NCBI RefSeq assembly: GCF_002895945.1
Contig: NZ_NPZB01000001.1
Location: 1 to 64,000, forward strand
From: Solilutibacter silvestris
Lineage (GTDB): Bacteria > Pseudomonadota > Gammaproteobacteria > Xanthomonadales > Xanthomonadaceae
Length of the DNA: 64,000 nt
Direction: 5' to 3'
A model generated the notes under the pieces. That model ran no database searches. It was not told where the DNA came from and was given only the letters and a program-made list of their open reading frames with translations. Shown one piece after another: positions 1 through 7,898 of the stretch. The first letter of the stretch is position 1. The number at the start of each line of letters is the position of its first letter. The translations under genes and the position numbers were made by a program.

Positions 1-64
1 CGCGATCGAGCACCTGCTTGACTGCTTCGGCCTTGAACTCATCCGTATATCGCTTGCTGCTCAT
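1..64 (-). CDS. IS3-family transposase OrfA, N-terminal part only (cut by window edge)
   Basis: The minus strand from 64 reads MSSKRYTDEFKAEAVKQVL, the start of the helix-turn-helix OrfA protein of IS3-family elements. A GAGGTG ribosome site lies just before the ATG. The gene continues beyond position 1, so completeness cannot be judged. OrfA binds the ends of the element and, fused to OrfB by frameshifting, forms the transposase. Confidence 0.85.
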   Translation of the reverse strand, partial: MSSKRYTDEFKAEAVKQVLDR

Positions 65-127
65 CAACACCTCTGCCGTTGCCATGAATTATGGCTCCTG
101 GGTGTCTACGAAAGGCTGGGCGGTCCA
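1..127 (-). mobile_element. End of an IS3-family insertion sequence
   Basis: The minus strand from 127 begins TGGACCGCCCAGCC, which has the look of an IS3-group terminal inverted repeat, about 35 bases ahead of the OrfA start at 64. The other end lies outside the window, so the repeat partner and any target duplication cannot be checked. The boundary at 127 is inferred from the TGGACC end. Confidence 0.6.
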
Positions 128-157
128 CTTTCCTCTAGAATAACTACACAATTCGTT

Positions 158-453
158 TCAGGTCAATGCACTTGAATGAAGGCGTACTTCGCTCGCACCA
201 TGCGGTGGCTTTTTTAGGATGTCGCGCTCCTCGGTCATGCGCCACAGCTCGGTTTGCAGTTTGCGGTTATCAGCCAGTACTCGGCATCGCCTTGTTGTGC
301 CTGCGGGACCTTCCGCTGCTCGTGTATACACGCATAAAGCGGGTCGGTACTGACTCCTAACCAGCTCGCCACGTCGCGCACAGACCGACTCTGTTCCGCC
401 ACTTGCTTGGCCACCACGACCTTGCCTCAATCCGGATACTGCTTGCCACTCAT
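158..453 (-). pseudogene. Decayed IS3-family OrfA
   Basis: The frame starts MSGKQYPD at 453 and is stopped at once by TGA. It continues as a recognisable OrfA helix-turn-helix (AKQVAEQSRSVRDVASWLGV), shifts frame near 290, then ends with the typical NRKLQTELWRMTEERDILKK leucine-zipper/linker. An A-AAA-AAG run on the minus strand (about 213-219) matches the slippery site IS3 elements use to make the OrfAB fusion. No OrfB follows; the younger IS end at 127 lies beside it. This is dead transposon debris forming the left edge of the operon region. Confidence 0.75.
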
Positions 454-550
454 ACACGCATCCGTCGTTGTTGTATTGTACGACTTGGAAATGGCTACTC
501 AAGCCCGGGCGATTCAATCACTTCTACAGTCACACACACAAATCGCATCA

Positions 551-1486
551 TCAGATGCCGATAAAGCCGGGTTTGACCCGGACTTGTTCTTGGGAATATG
601 CCGCCAAGAAAGCCTCGGCGACATGATTGACTGCCTCTGCGCTCGGATGTCGCTCGTCACTTTGCCAAAGCGAAATTCCCATTGGATTGGTCTGGAAAAA
701 CTCATACGCAGGGAAATAGGAGATGTGCGTGTCTTCCTTCGTCTCGTCGAGAAGAATGAACATCGCAGCAAGTAACGTCGATTTTGATCGACTGTTTGCT
801 ACTTGCGGATGATAGCCATCGTCGGCGTGTTTGAGAGGCGTTGGCGAGACGCTAAACACGATAGGGGTGTTAGGTGGCTTATGCGCACGGATCAGTCCAA
901 CGACCTGCCGCATATCCTCAACACACTCGTCGACCGTCAGGAAACGATTCACAATATGCATGTCAGACGATTTGCCCAAGATCTCTGCACCCAGATAGGG
1001 CGCACGATTCAATGTGATTATTTCACCACTGATCTGCGCCTCCCAGATGTCGGAAAGGCCTAGCGTGATAAAGAACGCATCCGCCTTTTCAAAGGCTCGC
1101 ATAGAGTCCGTGGCTGTTCTCAACTTTGTTTCGACCAACTCTTCGGCGCTCTGGGCATCGACGCAATGGCGCAATGGATCGTCGTAGGCTTGGCTACCAT
1201 CAGCCTTGCGAACCCGCCAGTCGATACTGGGCGCTGGTAGTCCCACCGCACGACGCAGTTCATAGAGTATGGTGCGACTATTGTAATGGACGCCCCAGGA
1301 GACATCTGGAAGATCGAACCCCTGAAACTTTAGCCACAGATTAATATTCACAGCAAAACAACTGCCGATGGAATACGCGCAGGTCGCCCTTGTTAAGAAC
1401 TTGATCGGGTTGACAGGACGAACCAACGGACTATCCGCTCGGTGCCATTTGTGACCTGCCTGCGGCGTTACCAATTGCCAGTACAC
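551..1486 (-). CDS. GSCFA-domain protein (SGNH-like esterase/acyltransferase fold)
   Basis: The 311-residue product carries the motif that names the GSCFA family (AYSIGSCFAVN, GSCFA at residues 41-45) and, near the C-terminus, DERHPSAEAV, which resembles the Asp-x-x-His block of SGNH hydrolases. A middle FSVSPTPLK block is also typical. The family is uncharacterised; the fold suggests ester cleavage or acyl transfer. I see no signal peptide. The GTG start at 1486 is chosen because AGGAG lies 8 bases upstream. It is the last gene of the operon, 72 bases after the ATP-grasp gene. I infer that it moves or removes an acyl group on the operon's product. Confidence 0.75.
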   Translation of the reverse strand: MYWQLVTPQAGHKWHRADSPLVRPVNPIKFLTRATCAYSIGSCFAVNINLWLKFQGFDLPDVSWGVHYNSRTILYELRRAVGLPAPSIDWRVRKADGSQAYDDPLRHCVDAQSAEELVETKLRTATDSMRAFEKADAFFITLGLSDIWEAQISGEIITLNRAPYLGAEILGKSSDMHIVNRFLTVDECVEDMRQVVGLIRAHKPPNTPIVFSVSPTPLKHADDGYHPQVANSRSKSTLLAAMFILLDETKEDTHISYFPAYEFFQTNPMGISLWQSDERHPSAEAVNHVAEAFLAAYSQEQVRVKPGFIGI

Positions 1487-1558
1487 AGCACTTTCTCCTG
1501 TTCTTTGCCATCTTGGAGCGACAGGTTATGGGCGTGGTTTCACCCAGCATATTTGAAC

Positions 1559-2557
1559 CTACGAAGCCATGCCCTCACTCACGGGCGAACCGTCGGTCCT
1601 CGCACAGTTCATGATTGTTTCGCCATCAAACAACGAGCGGATACCGTGGCACAATTCCTTTCCAAGCGAGTGAAGCTCTTTGCAATGCAAGTGCTTGACG
1701 AACGAACCACCAGGCGTGCGATTGGCATCGAACAGTACGACTTCATCGTCCTTCAGCACATAGTCGAACTTGCCAAATTCGAAGCCAAGATTCTTCCGTA
1801 TGGTTCGTAATGCCGGCGGGACGGGCACCTCTTCCAACTTAACTGTATTCGATACTTTGATGATGGGCTGGGTCGACGTAAGCCGATAACTGATCTCCCG
1901 ATCGCCGCAAAACCAGTAGTACCGAACGGCATAGTTCGTCCCTACTCGTTCAGGCAAAAAGCGTTCCACAACCAAGTTCTTATTACTAAATATGCTTCTG
2001 GGGACATTGCCAAGCGATGAGAATACTCGGTATTCGCTGGTCTTAAGTTCCCGTATACATCTCCAAGGCACTTCCCCCGTAATCAGCTTGCTAAGCTTCC
2101 CAACGGCGTTGTTGACCCTCTCTCCGAGGATCGCATGTTGCCCAGATCGAAGACGCAATTCGGGCATACCGCCGAAGTTCCGGTCGGTCTTGACGATCAC
2201 CGGACCGCAATAGGGCGAGTCCCTACTCAAGAGATTCGTACTGATCTTGGATTTTGATATGTCAACTACCGATGCATTGATGGTCCGCGGAAATCTCTGC
2301 ATGAAGGCAAAGTATTCGCGCGGAACGACAGTCATGTCCAAGTGCGGGATCAACAGATCGGCAGATAGATACCTGTCGACACCTCGAAGGACTTGCACGT
2401 CATATCCCATACTTCGCCATTCGGCCATAAGCAGACCGAGCAGGTAGGTCTGCGGGTCGGGCGCGAGCTCATGAATCAGTATGGCGATTCTTTCCATATC
2501 CAGATACGTTCTCTTGCTGGGTGACTTGCGCCGGATGGCCCCGCGCATCCGGTTCAA
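1559..2557 (-). CDS. ATP-grasp family ligase, specificity unknown
   Basis: This 332-residue protein has the landmarks of an ATP-grasp enzyme: a lysine strand (GPVIVKTDRNFGG), an adenine-binding strand with acidic residue (LVVERFLPE) and a C-terminal metal-binding block (GKFDYVLKDDEVVLFDANRTPGG). ATP-grasp enzymes join a carboxylate to an amine or other nucleophile through an acyl phosphate. It most resembles RimK-like members but matches none I can name. The TTG at 2557 overlaps the stop of the glucosyltransferase gene; an ATG at 2497 (MERIAILIHELAP) is an equally possible start. The carboxylate could be hydroxymalonate, a peptide or a sugar acid; this is not shown. Confidence 0.75.
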   Translation of the reverse strand: MNRMRGAIRRKSPSKRTYLDMERIAILIHELAPDPQTYLLGLLMAEWRSMGYDVQVLRGVDRYLSADLLIPHLDMTVVPREYFAFMQRFPRTINASVVDISKSKISTNLLSRDSPYCGPVIVKTDRNFGGMPELRLRSGQHAILGERVNNAVGKLSKLITGEVPWRCIRELKTSEYRVFSSLGNVPRSIFSNKNLVVERFLPERVGTNYAVRYYWFCGDREISYRLTSTQPIIKVSNTVKLEEVPVPPALRTIRKNLGFEFGKFDYVLKDDEVVLFDANRTPGGSFVKHLHCKELHSLGKELCHGIRSLFDGETIMNCARTDGSPVSEGMAS

Positions 2558-4347
2558 TTAATAGCTTCGTGATTCGAATCCGACGCCACCTGTTCGATCG
2601 TGACCTCCTCGTATCGCTGGCTCATTTGCCAGGCGACGAACGGCGCAACCGCCCAAGCGCAGATGACTGCAACGATTAGTGGATTCCAACTTGCCGACCA
2701 GATGTGCACCCATACTGCAAGCAGTAGTGCAGCAGCTGGGGAGATCCACATGTATCGCACATAGCCCATTACGCCAAGATCATCGGCGTCGTATTCACTA
2801 GAGGGCACCCACTCCAGTCCACGACGCTTGGAACCGGCGATGCGATAGATCGCTCTGCAGGCGGCATCTACATTGCGCGCGCCCTCGAATGGGGCAAACG
2901 CGACTGTTATGAAGGCGTAGACAGCGCAATCCTTATAAGTGCGGAATGAGGTCTGTGCTCCTTGGACTTTCTTCACGATGACGACCACGACAATCGGAAT
3001 AAGCACCGACGCCAGCGATACAATAGCGCTGCGATACGTCCGGTCTGTCATTACGCAGAGGAACTGGAGCAGCGCGATGGATGCTGGGAATAGGCTGGCA
3101 AGTATGCATTTTAATATCTTCCAGCGGGACAACAAACTGAAAGTGTTTTTTCGCCGTCCGGTAGCAGACGGTACCGATGGAAAGAGCCAGGTCCCGTTCT
3201 GCCAGTCGCCCCGCATCCAGCGGTGGTGGCGCCTGGACGCTGCGTGGTAGGTGGGCGGAACAGTTTCGTACAAGATGACATTGCCCGCCCATCCGGCGCG
3301 AGCGAAGCATCCCTCGACGACGTCGTGGCTCAGCAGGTGGTTTTCCGGAATCATGCCCCGCAACGACATGTCGAAGGCAGCCACCTCGTAGATGCCTACG
3401 CCCGTGAAACATCCCTCTCCGAAGAAGTCCTGAAAGATGTCGAAATGAAGCTTCTTCGGATCGGTCCCGCGCTGTCTAACCCAGAAGCGCTCGAACCAGG
3501 ATGCGGCACCGGTCGGTATGCTCGCCATCATCCTGGGTTGCAGGATGCCATGACCGGATACAACGCTCGTACCATCCATCCTTGGTTCATTGGCGGGGTG
3601 CGCCAAGATAGAAATTAGCTGAAGGGCAGCTCCGGGGGGCAGACGGGTGTCATTATCCAAAGTAATGACGTACTTTGCTCTTCTTAATGCACAGATGTCG
3701 CCTTCAACAACAGGGAAGTGCGACGCGTTTCCGCGTAGGATGAAATCGTTAAGGTCCTCTAGCTTTCCACGCTTGCGTTCGTATCCCATCCATACAGAAT
3801 CATAGGCATTCCATCGCCTCCCACGATGAAGCAGGAAGAAGGGACGGCGATTCGCCGATCCATATGTTTCGTTCAGCTCACTGATCCGATGTTGGATCTG
3901 CGACAGTTGCTCGTCATCGGTGGGCAAATGTTCTGTAGGTGCGTCGCCCCAATCAGTCAGCACACCGAAGAAGACGTTTGGATCATCGTTGGCCAAGAAA
4001 TGGTCACGGATACGATCCGCGAGTGCATCGATCTTCTGACTGTCTAGAATAAGATCAGGAATTACTACCAAGGTCGTATTTTCAGCAGCAACATTGTCTG
4101 CATCGATAGCCGACAGGGGCAGCGAGCGAACGAAAAGTCGTATTACGCTATTCGTGACAGAAAATACGGGATGAGCGATAAGCGGCACAAGGCAAACCAC
4201 CATCAAAGCTACTACTAAAACGCCACTATCATAGGCACCGAAGTACAGGAGCAAGATGACGATTATGGCAGCCACCACCAAACCGACAAAACTTAGATAA
4301 AGACGGGTTAATCCCGTCGTCGTAAAGCGATCACTCAGTTTTTTCAT
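2554..4347 (-). CDS. Stand-alone GT84 beta-1,2-glucan synthase-like glucosyltransferase, membrane protein
   Basis: The 597-residue product has two membrane segments near residues 15-60, a cytoplasmic glycosyltransferase domain and further membrane segments from about residue 410. It matches the GT84 half of cyclic beta-1,2-glucan synthase (NdvB/ChvB): LLHRGRRWN and WMGYERKRGKLEDLN (170-200), DNDT (231-234), GCFTGVGIY (312-320), SHDVVEG (340-346) and RRHHRWMRGDWQ (372-383). NdvB uses UDP-glucose to build beta-1,2-glucan and carries a GH94 phosphorylase half that sets chain length. Here the protein stops where GH94 would begin, so it is about one fifth of NdvB length. The start is supported by AGAAGGA 8-9 bases upstream. 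It overlaps the small gene before it (ATGA) and the ATP-grasp gene after it. Confidence 0.85.
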   Translation of the reverse strand: MKKLSDRFTTTGLTRLYLSFVGLVVAAIIVILLLYFGAYDSGVLVVALMVVCLVPLIAHPVFSVTNSVIRLFVRSLPLSAIDADNVAAENTTLVVIPDLILDSQKIDALADRIRDHFLANDDPNVFFGVLTDWGDAPTEHLPTDDEQLSQIQHRISELNETYGSANRRPFFLLHRGRRWNAYDSVWMGYERKRGKLEDLNDFILRGNASHFPVVEGDICALRRAKYVITLDNDTRLPPGAALQLISILAHPANEPRMDGTSVVSGHGILQPRMMASIPTGAASWFERFWVRQRGTDPKKLHFDIFQDFFGEGCFTGVGIYEVAAFDMSLRGMIPENHLLSHDVVEGCFARAGWAGNVILYETVPPTYHAASRRHHRWMRGDWQNGTWLFPSVPSATGRRKNTFSLLSRWKILKCILASLFPASIALLQFLCVMTDRTYRSAIVSLASVLIPIVVVVIVKKVQGAQTSFRTYKDCAVYAFITVAFAPFEGARNVDAACRAIYRIAGSKRRGLEWVPSSEYDADDLGVMGYVRYMWISPAAALLLAVWVHIWSASWNPLIVAVICAWAVAPFVAWQMSQRYEEVTIEQVASDSNHEAIN

Positions 4348-4490
4348 TGTGACGTTCCTTCTACCGAATGGATCTCGACTCCACGCATGACGAATCGGAG
4401 CACCTCTGGGCCACGACCCGTGACTATACCCGCATCCGTAGTTGGTATACTTACCATGTGATGCATTGAAACGAAAGGTGGCCTACACAC
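4344..4490 (-). CDS. 48-residue small protein between FkbH and GT84 genes
   Basis: A GTG at 4490 preceded by a near-perfect AAGGAGGGG opens a 48-codon frame (starts M-C-R-P-P-F-V-S, ends H-S-V-E-G-T-S-Q). Its TGA overlaps the ATG of the glucosyltransferase gene as ATGA, the same coupling seen elsewhere in this operon. A strong ribosome site plus coupled stop argue for real translation. I recognise no family and see no membrane segment. It could be a small partner of the glucosyltransferase, a modified peptide for the ATP-grasp enzyme, or a translated leader that only couples expression. A 13-codon frame (ATG at 4491) shares the same ribosome site in another phase. Confidence 0.5.
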   Translation of the reverse strand: MCRPPFVSMHHMVSIPTTDAGIVTGRGPEVLRFVMRGVEIHSVEGTSQ

Positions 4491-4496
4491 ATCAAT

Positions 4497-4505
4497 CCCC
4501 TCCTT
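4497..4505 (-). promoter_or_regulatory. Strong ribosome binding site AAGGAGGGG
   Basis: The minus strand reads AAGGAGGGG here, six bases before the GTG at 4490. It is the best Shine-Dalgarno sequence in the accessory operon and is what decides that the small 4344-4490 frame is probably a gene. Confidence 0.6.
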
Positions 4506-4562
4506 GTCTTGTCGAACTGTCCGTCCTAAAGACCGACCGTATAGAACGAATGGATCAAGGCT

Positions 4563-5651
4563 TCAATCAAGCAGGGCGTTGTCCAGCTCGCTCACCAACT
4601 TTACATAGTCTGGAAACGGATGGATCCGCTTCAAGTCATGTTCCAGAAGAAGTCCAGCCGCGTCCTGAGATACTTCACGAAATCCTGCAAACTTGTATGT
4701 CACATACATCTGCCGGTTGCGGTCAGTATGAACAAAAGAGGCACGCAATCGCACGCCTGCATTGGCTGACTTGCGAAGCAGGTGACCGAGCAGCACCGTT
4801 CCCACACCCCGAGTCATCACCCGACAAGACATGATCAAGAGCCGTATTGTCCAGATTGTGGCACTGGTCTCGACCAGAGCCAACCCAATGATCCCGCTGC
4901 TGCCATAGCGATCCTCGAGTTTCGCAACTAACAACAGATGATCCGGAGAGCGAGCCAGGTCCTCGAGTTCCTCATAGGAATAGGTGAGACCAGTCGTGTT
5001 GAGCTGATTGGTCCTCAGTGTGAGCTCCTCCGCACGCTGCAGGTCGCCGTCGGCGGCTGGCAGGATTGACATTCGCATGCCCAGCGTCGACAAGAACGCG
5101 CCGCGGGATCCCGTGAAGCTCTTCTCTGCCTCGACCCGAGCTATATCTGTGCGATACATCAAGCGGCGCATGCGAGCCTCATCCGTGACGACATCGAGCC
5201 GGAATTCCGCACGATCGAGCAACCCCGGGATTTCCGTGGCATCAATAACGTTTACCTGAGGCAGGTAGAACGCAACCTCGTCCCGCTCGGCGGCCTGATC
5301 GTCTATAAAAGCTACTGTATCGAGTCCAATGCCAAGCCTCTCGGCAATTGTACGCACCGCGTCGGCCTTGCCCGCCCATGAGATTTGAGGATGGAGGAAG
5401 AATTCCGCCAAACCGAAAGCCTCGACCACAGGCCACGCGGCGGCGTAATCGTTCTTACTCGCCACGGACTGAAGGATGCCTCTTTCATCCAGTTGTCTGA
5501 CTACTTCGGCGACGCCTTTCTTGAGTTCACGCGCCTCTCCATTCAGGAGCTTGCCTTGCCAGAGGGTATCATCAAGGTCCCAGACTAGACACTTGATCGT
5601 CTTTTGGGCGTGCCGATCTTCTGCACCGCCGTTAAGATCAGAAATCGACAT
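4563..5651 (-). CDS. fkbH: FkbH-like protein: HAD phosphatase plus GNAT-like domain, loads glyceryl onto ACP
   Basis: The HAD nucleophile motif WDLDDTLW sits at residues 24-31 and the C-terminal half has the FkbH signature LIMSCRVMTRGVG. FkbH proteins take 1,3-bisphosphoglycerate, remove phosphate and place a glyceryl unit on a dedicated ACP, the first step to hydroxy- or methoxymalonyl-ACP. The open frame extends to 5774, but ATG at 5651 gives 362 residues, the usual family length, and leaves a 14-base overlap with the acyl-CoA dehydrogenase gene. Its ACP partner is two genes upstream. There is no upstream Shine-Dalgarno, so it is probably translated by coupling. Confidence 0.88.
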   Translation of the reverse strand: MSISDLNGGAEDRHAQKTIKCLVWDLDDTLWQGKLLNGEARELKKGVAEVVRQLDERGILQSVASKNDYAAAWPVVEAFGLAEFFLHPQISWAGKADAVRTIAERLGIGLDTVAFIDDQAAERDEVAFYLPQVNVIDATEIPGLLDRAEFRLDVVTDEARMRRLMYRTDIARVEAEKSFTGSRGAFLSTLGMRMSILPAADGDLQRAEELTLRTNQLNTTGLTYSYEELEDLARSPDHLLLVAKLEDRYGSSGIIGLALVETSATIWTIRLLIMSCRVMTRGVGTVLLGHLLRKSANAGVRLRASFVHTDRNRQMYVTYKFAGFREVSQDAAGLLLEHDLKRIHPFPDYVKLVSELDNALLD

Positions 5652-6783
5652 GGGGCGACTGGAGTGCATAGGATGCAAGTCCGACCTGATGTATTTCCCG
5701 CGTGCCCTCGATAATCTCGAGGACCGTAGCATCACGCAGGTATCGTTCGACAGAGTAGCCGATGCTGTAGCCATTAGCGCCGTGTAACCTCACCGCGTCG
5801 TTGGCCACCCGGACAGCGGCCTGCGCCGCATGGTATTTCGCCAGCGTCGTTTCCATGACGGCGCGTGGATCACCTTCCATCCGGAAAAATGCACTGCGAC
5901 AGCAGAGGGCACGTGCCGTGGTATGAGCCAGCAGCATGTCGGTTAGCTGTCGCCTGACAAGTTGAAACTCTGCGAGGGAGTGCCCCGCCTGTTTCCGATG
6001 CACGGCATAGGAAAGACAAGCGTCTAGGCATGCCCAAACGACACCGGCTGCGCCCCATGCGATTGAGAACCGTCCTTGGTCTAGCGCTGCGTTCGCGACG
6101 AAGGCTATGCCCGCCCCTACCGGACCTATTCGCTGGGACATGGGTATCTCAACGTCCTCGAAACACAGACGCGCAAGCATGGCGCCCCGTACCCCCAAGA
6201 CTTCCATCATCGGTTCCGTTGTGAATCCGGGATGGCCGCGTTCAACCACAAGCGCGATAGGCCTGCCGCCATCCTGAGCAAAGATGAGGAAGAGATCTGC
6301 TACGAGACCTGCAGTGATCCAGACCTTGGTGCCGTTAACCCGATAGTGCGATCTCTGGTCCTGGGCGTCGGTGGCAATGGAATTCCCCGCGCTACCCACC
6401 TCCTCCTCCGTCAGGGCGAAGGCGATGATCTTCCTGCCCGAGCAGATGTCGGGAAGCCATCGCGCTTTCTGTTCGGGGGTACCAAAACGGACCAATGCAT
6501 GCGCAGCCATGTTATGAGCCGTCATGAAGCTGCGCACGGACGAACACGCCTTACCAATCTCTTCGGTTACCACACCATAGGCCAGCGCATCCATATTGCC
6601 CGCCCCCCACTCTGCTGGTAGTGCAGCACTCAACCAGCCGTTGGAGCGCAAAGTGCCTAGTAGCTCAGCAGACATAACTCGCTGACGATCGATGTCGCCC
6701 GCGACAGGAACGATATGTTCTGCGGCGAAACGTTTCGCCCTTTCCTTAGCATCCTGCTGGGCGTCGGTAAGGCGCAGGTCCAC
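5638..6783 (-). CDS. fkbI: Acyl-CoA dehydrogenase of the FkbI type (acts on ACP-bound substrate)
   Basis: The 381-residue protein is a full-length flavin acyl-CoA dehydrogenase: N-terminal helices, AFALTEEEVGSAGNS and KVWITAG in the middle sheet domain, and the C-terminal block YLRDATVLEIIEGTREI. In methoxymalonyl and hydroxymalonyl pathways the matching enzyme oxidises the 2-hydroxy-3-oxopropionyl-ACP aldehyde to hydroxymalonyl-ACP. The GTG start at 6783 shares its G with the TAG stop of the ACP gene. Gene order, not sequence alone, separates it from beta-oxidation dehydrogenases. Confidence 0.85.
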   Translation of the reverse strand: MDLRLTDAQQDAKERAKRFAAEHIVPVAGDIDRQRVMSAELLGTLRSNGWLSAALPAEWGAGNMDALAYGVVTEEIGKACSSVRSFMTAHNMAAHALVRFGTPEQKARWLPDICSGRKIIAFALTEEEVGSAGNSIATDAQDQRSHYRVNGTKVWITAGLVADLFLIFAQDGGRPIALVVERGHPGFTTEPMMEVLGVRGAMLARLCFEDVEIPMSQRIGPVGAGIAFVANAALDQGRFSIAWGAAGVVWACLDACLSYAVHRKQAGHSLAEFQLVRRQLTDMLLAHTTARALCCRSAFFRMEGDPRAVMETTLAKYHAAQAAVRVANDAVRLHGANGYSIGYSVERYLRDATVLEIIEGTREIHQVGLASYALQSPHVDF

Positions 6784-7025
6784 TATGCCGCGACACTCCC
6801 AAGTTTTCGGGTGACGAACGAATCCATTGCATCGACCGACAAGAAGTTGTCAAGATCGAGATCCTCGTTATCCACCGTCACCTTGAACTCGTTCTGGATA
6901 AAGTCGACGAGTTGCAGGGCGAAAAGAGAATTCACCAGCCCTGTGCTGAAGATATCTTCGTCGTCGGCCATCGACTGACCGATGTTCCTTTTCAAATATT
7001 CCCTTATCCGCAGTCTATGGTCCAT
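6783..7025 (-). CDS. fkbJ: Discrete acyl carrier protein of the FkbJ type
   Basis: An 80-residue acidic protein with the four-helix carrier pattern. The phosphopantetheine serine is Ser33 in GLVNSLFALQLVDF; asparagine in place of the usual Asp of the DSL motif is the form I associate with carrier proteins of hydroxy/methoxymalonyl cassettes. It would hold the glyceryl group while the dehydrogenases oxidise it. It overlaps the upstream dehydrogenase gene by 11 bases and the downstream gene by one base. No phosphopantetheinyl transferase is present in the window. Confidence 0.88.
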   Translation of the reverse strand: MDHRLRIREYLKRNIGQSMADDEDIFSTGLVNSLFALQLVDFIQNEFKVTVDNEDLDLDNFLSVDAMDSFVTRKLGSVAA

Positions 7026-7896
7026 GGATAGCTTCGCCCTCTTGGCCGTAGTCGAAAAATCCCACTCCGGATTTCCGCCCGAGTCTGTTGTCGCTCACCA
7101 TGCGGCGAAGCAGTGGACGGGGCTCGAACTTCGCATCATTGAAACTGTCCCGCAGCACCTCGAGCGTGCGCATGATGGTGTCAAGCCCGATCAGATCGGC
7201 GGTTGCCAGAGGACCCATCTTGTGGGCGAAACAATTCACAAAGATTGCATCTACATTGGTGGCACTCGCCGTATCGTCCTCCAGCACGGCGATGGCCTCG
7301 TTGATCATGAGCATCATCACACGGTTAGACACGAATCCCGGCTTGTCACGAACCACTATGGCTCGGCTGCCTAGCTGCGCCAGCATATCGTTCGCGGCAT
7401 CCACCGCGAACTGTGAGGTGACATCACTGACGACCACCTCGACATGGCGCCTGAGCGGCACGGGATTCATGAAATGCATGCCGATAATGTGGGGATGCCT
7501 CGTTGCGACCTTCGCGACCCGTGCGATACAAATTGCAGATGTGTTTACGACGAAGACGCACTCTGGATAGCACACCTCATCCAATGAACGGTACACATCT
7601 TCCTTGACCCCCCAGTCCTCGGTAGTATTCTCGATGACGAAGCCAATCTCGGCCAATTCGCCATGGTCAGTCGTCCCACGGATCCGTGAGAGGATCTCGC
7701 CATGATCGGCCTTACGAAGCGCCGGGCAACTGAATGCGGCAAATCGCAACCCGTCGGCAATAGACTTTCGGGCGCTGTCGAGCGCTGCCCGGTTGGTATC
7801 AATGAGCACGACATCATGTCCCGTCTGCGCGAGGGCCTGTGCGACGCTCCTTCCGATGACTCCGGCGCCGACCACGCCGATCTTCTCAAACCTCAT
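7015..7896 (-). CDS. fkbK: 3-hydroxyacyl-CoA dehydrogenase of the FkbK type
   Basis: The 293-residue protein has the NAD-binding start GVVGAGVIGRSVAQALAQTGHDVVLID, the catalytic-domain block HFMNPVPLRRHVEVV, RDKPGFVSNRVMMLMINEA, and the C-terminal DNRLGRKSGVGFFDY. In hydroxymalonyl-ACP synthesis this enzyme oxidises the primary alcohol of glyceryl-ACP to the aldehyde. It is the first recognisable gene of the minus-strand operon. AAAGGA lies about 11 bases before its ATG, and a 57-codon frame ends just before it. Confidence 0.85.
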   Translation of the reverse strand: MRFEKIGVVGAGVIGRSVAQALAQTGHDVVLIDTNRAALDSARKSIADGLRFAAFSCPALRKADHGEILSRIRGTTDHGELAEIGFVIENTTEDWGVKEDVYRSLDEVCYPECVFVVNTSAICIARVAKVATRHPHIIGMHFMNPVPLRRHVEVVVSDVTSQFAVDAANDMLAQLGSRAIVVRDKPGFVSNRVMMLMINEAIAVLEDDTASATNVDAIFVNCFAHKMGPLATADLIGLDTIMRTLEVLRDSFNDAKFEPRPLLRRMVSDNRLGRKSGVGFFDYGQEGEAIHGP

Positions 7897-7898
7897 AG

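Noticed and set aside
1559-4490. Graspetide (ATP-grasp-modified peptide) biosynthesis
   Set aside because: A small ORF and an ATP-grasp gene are close, but the small protein lacks the repeated Thr/Glu core typical of such precursors and is coupled to the glucosyltransferase. Kept only as an alternative.
5652-5774. N-terminal extension of FkbH
   Set aside because: It lies wholly inside the acyl-CoA dehydrogenase gene and adds residues with no match to the family.
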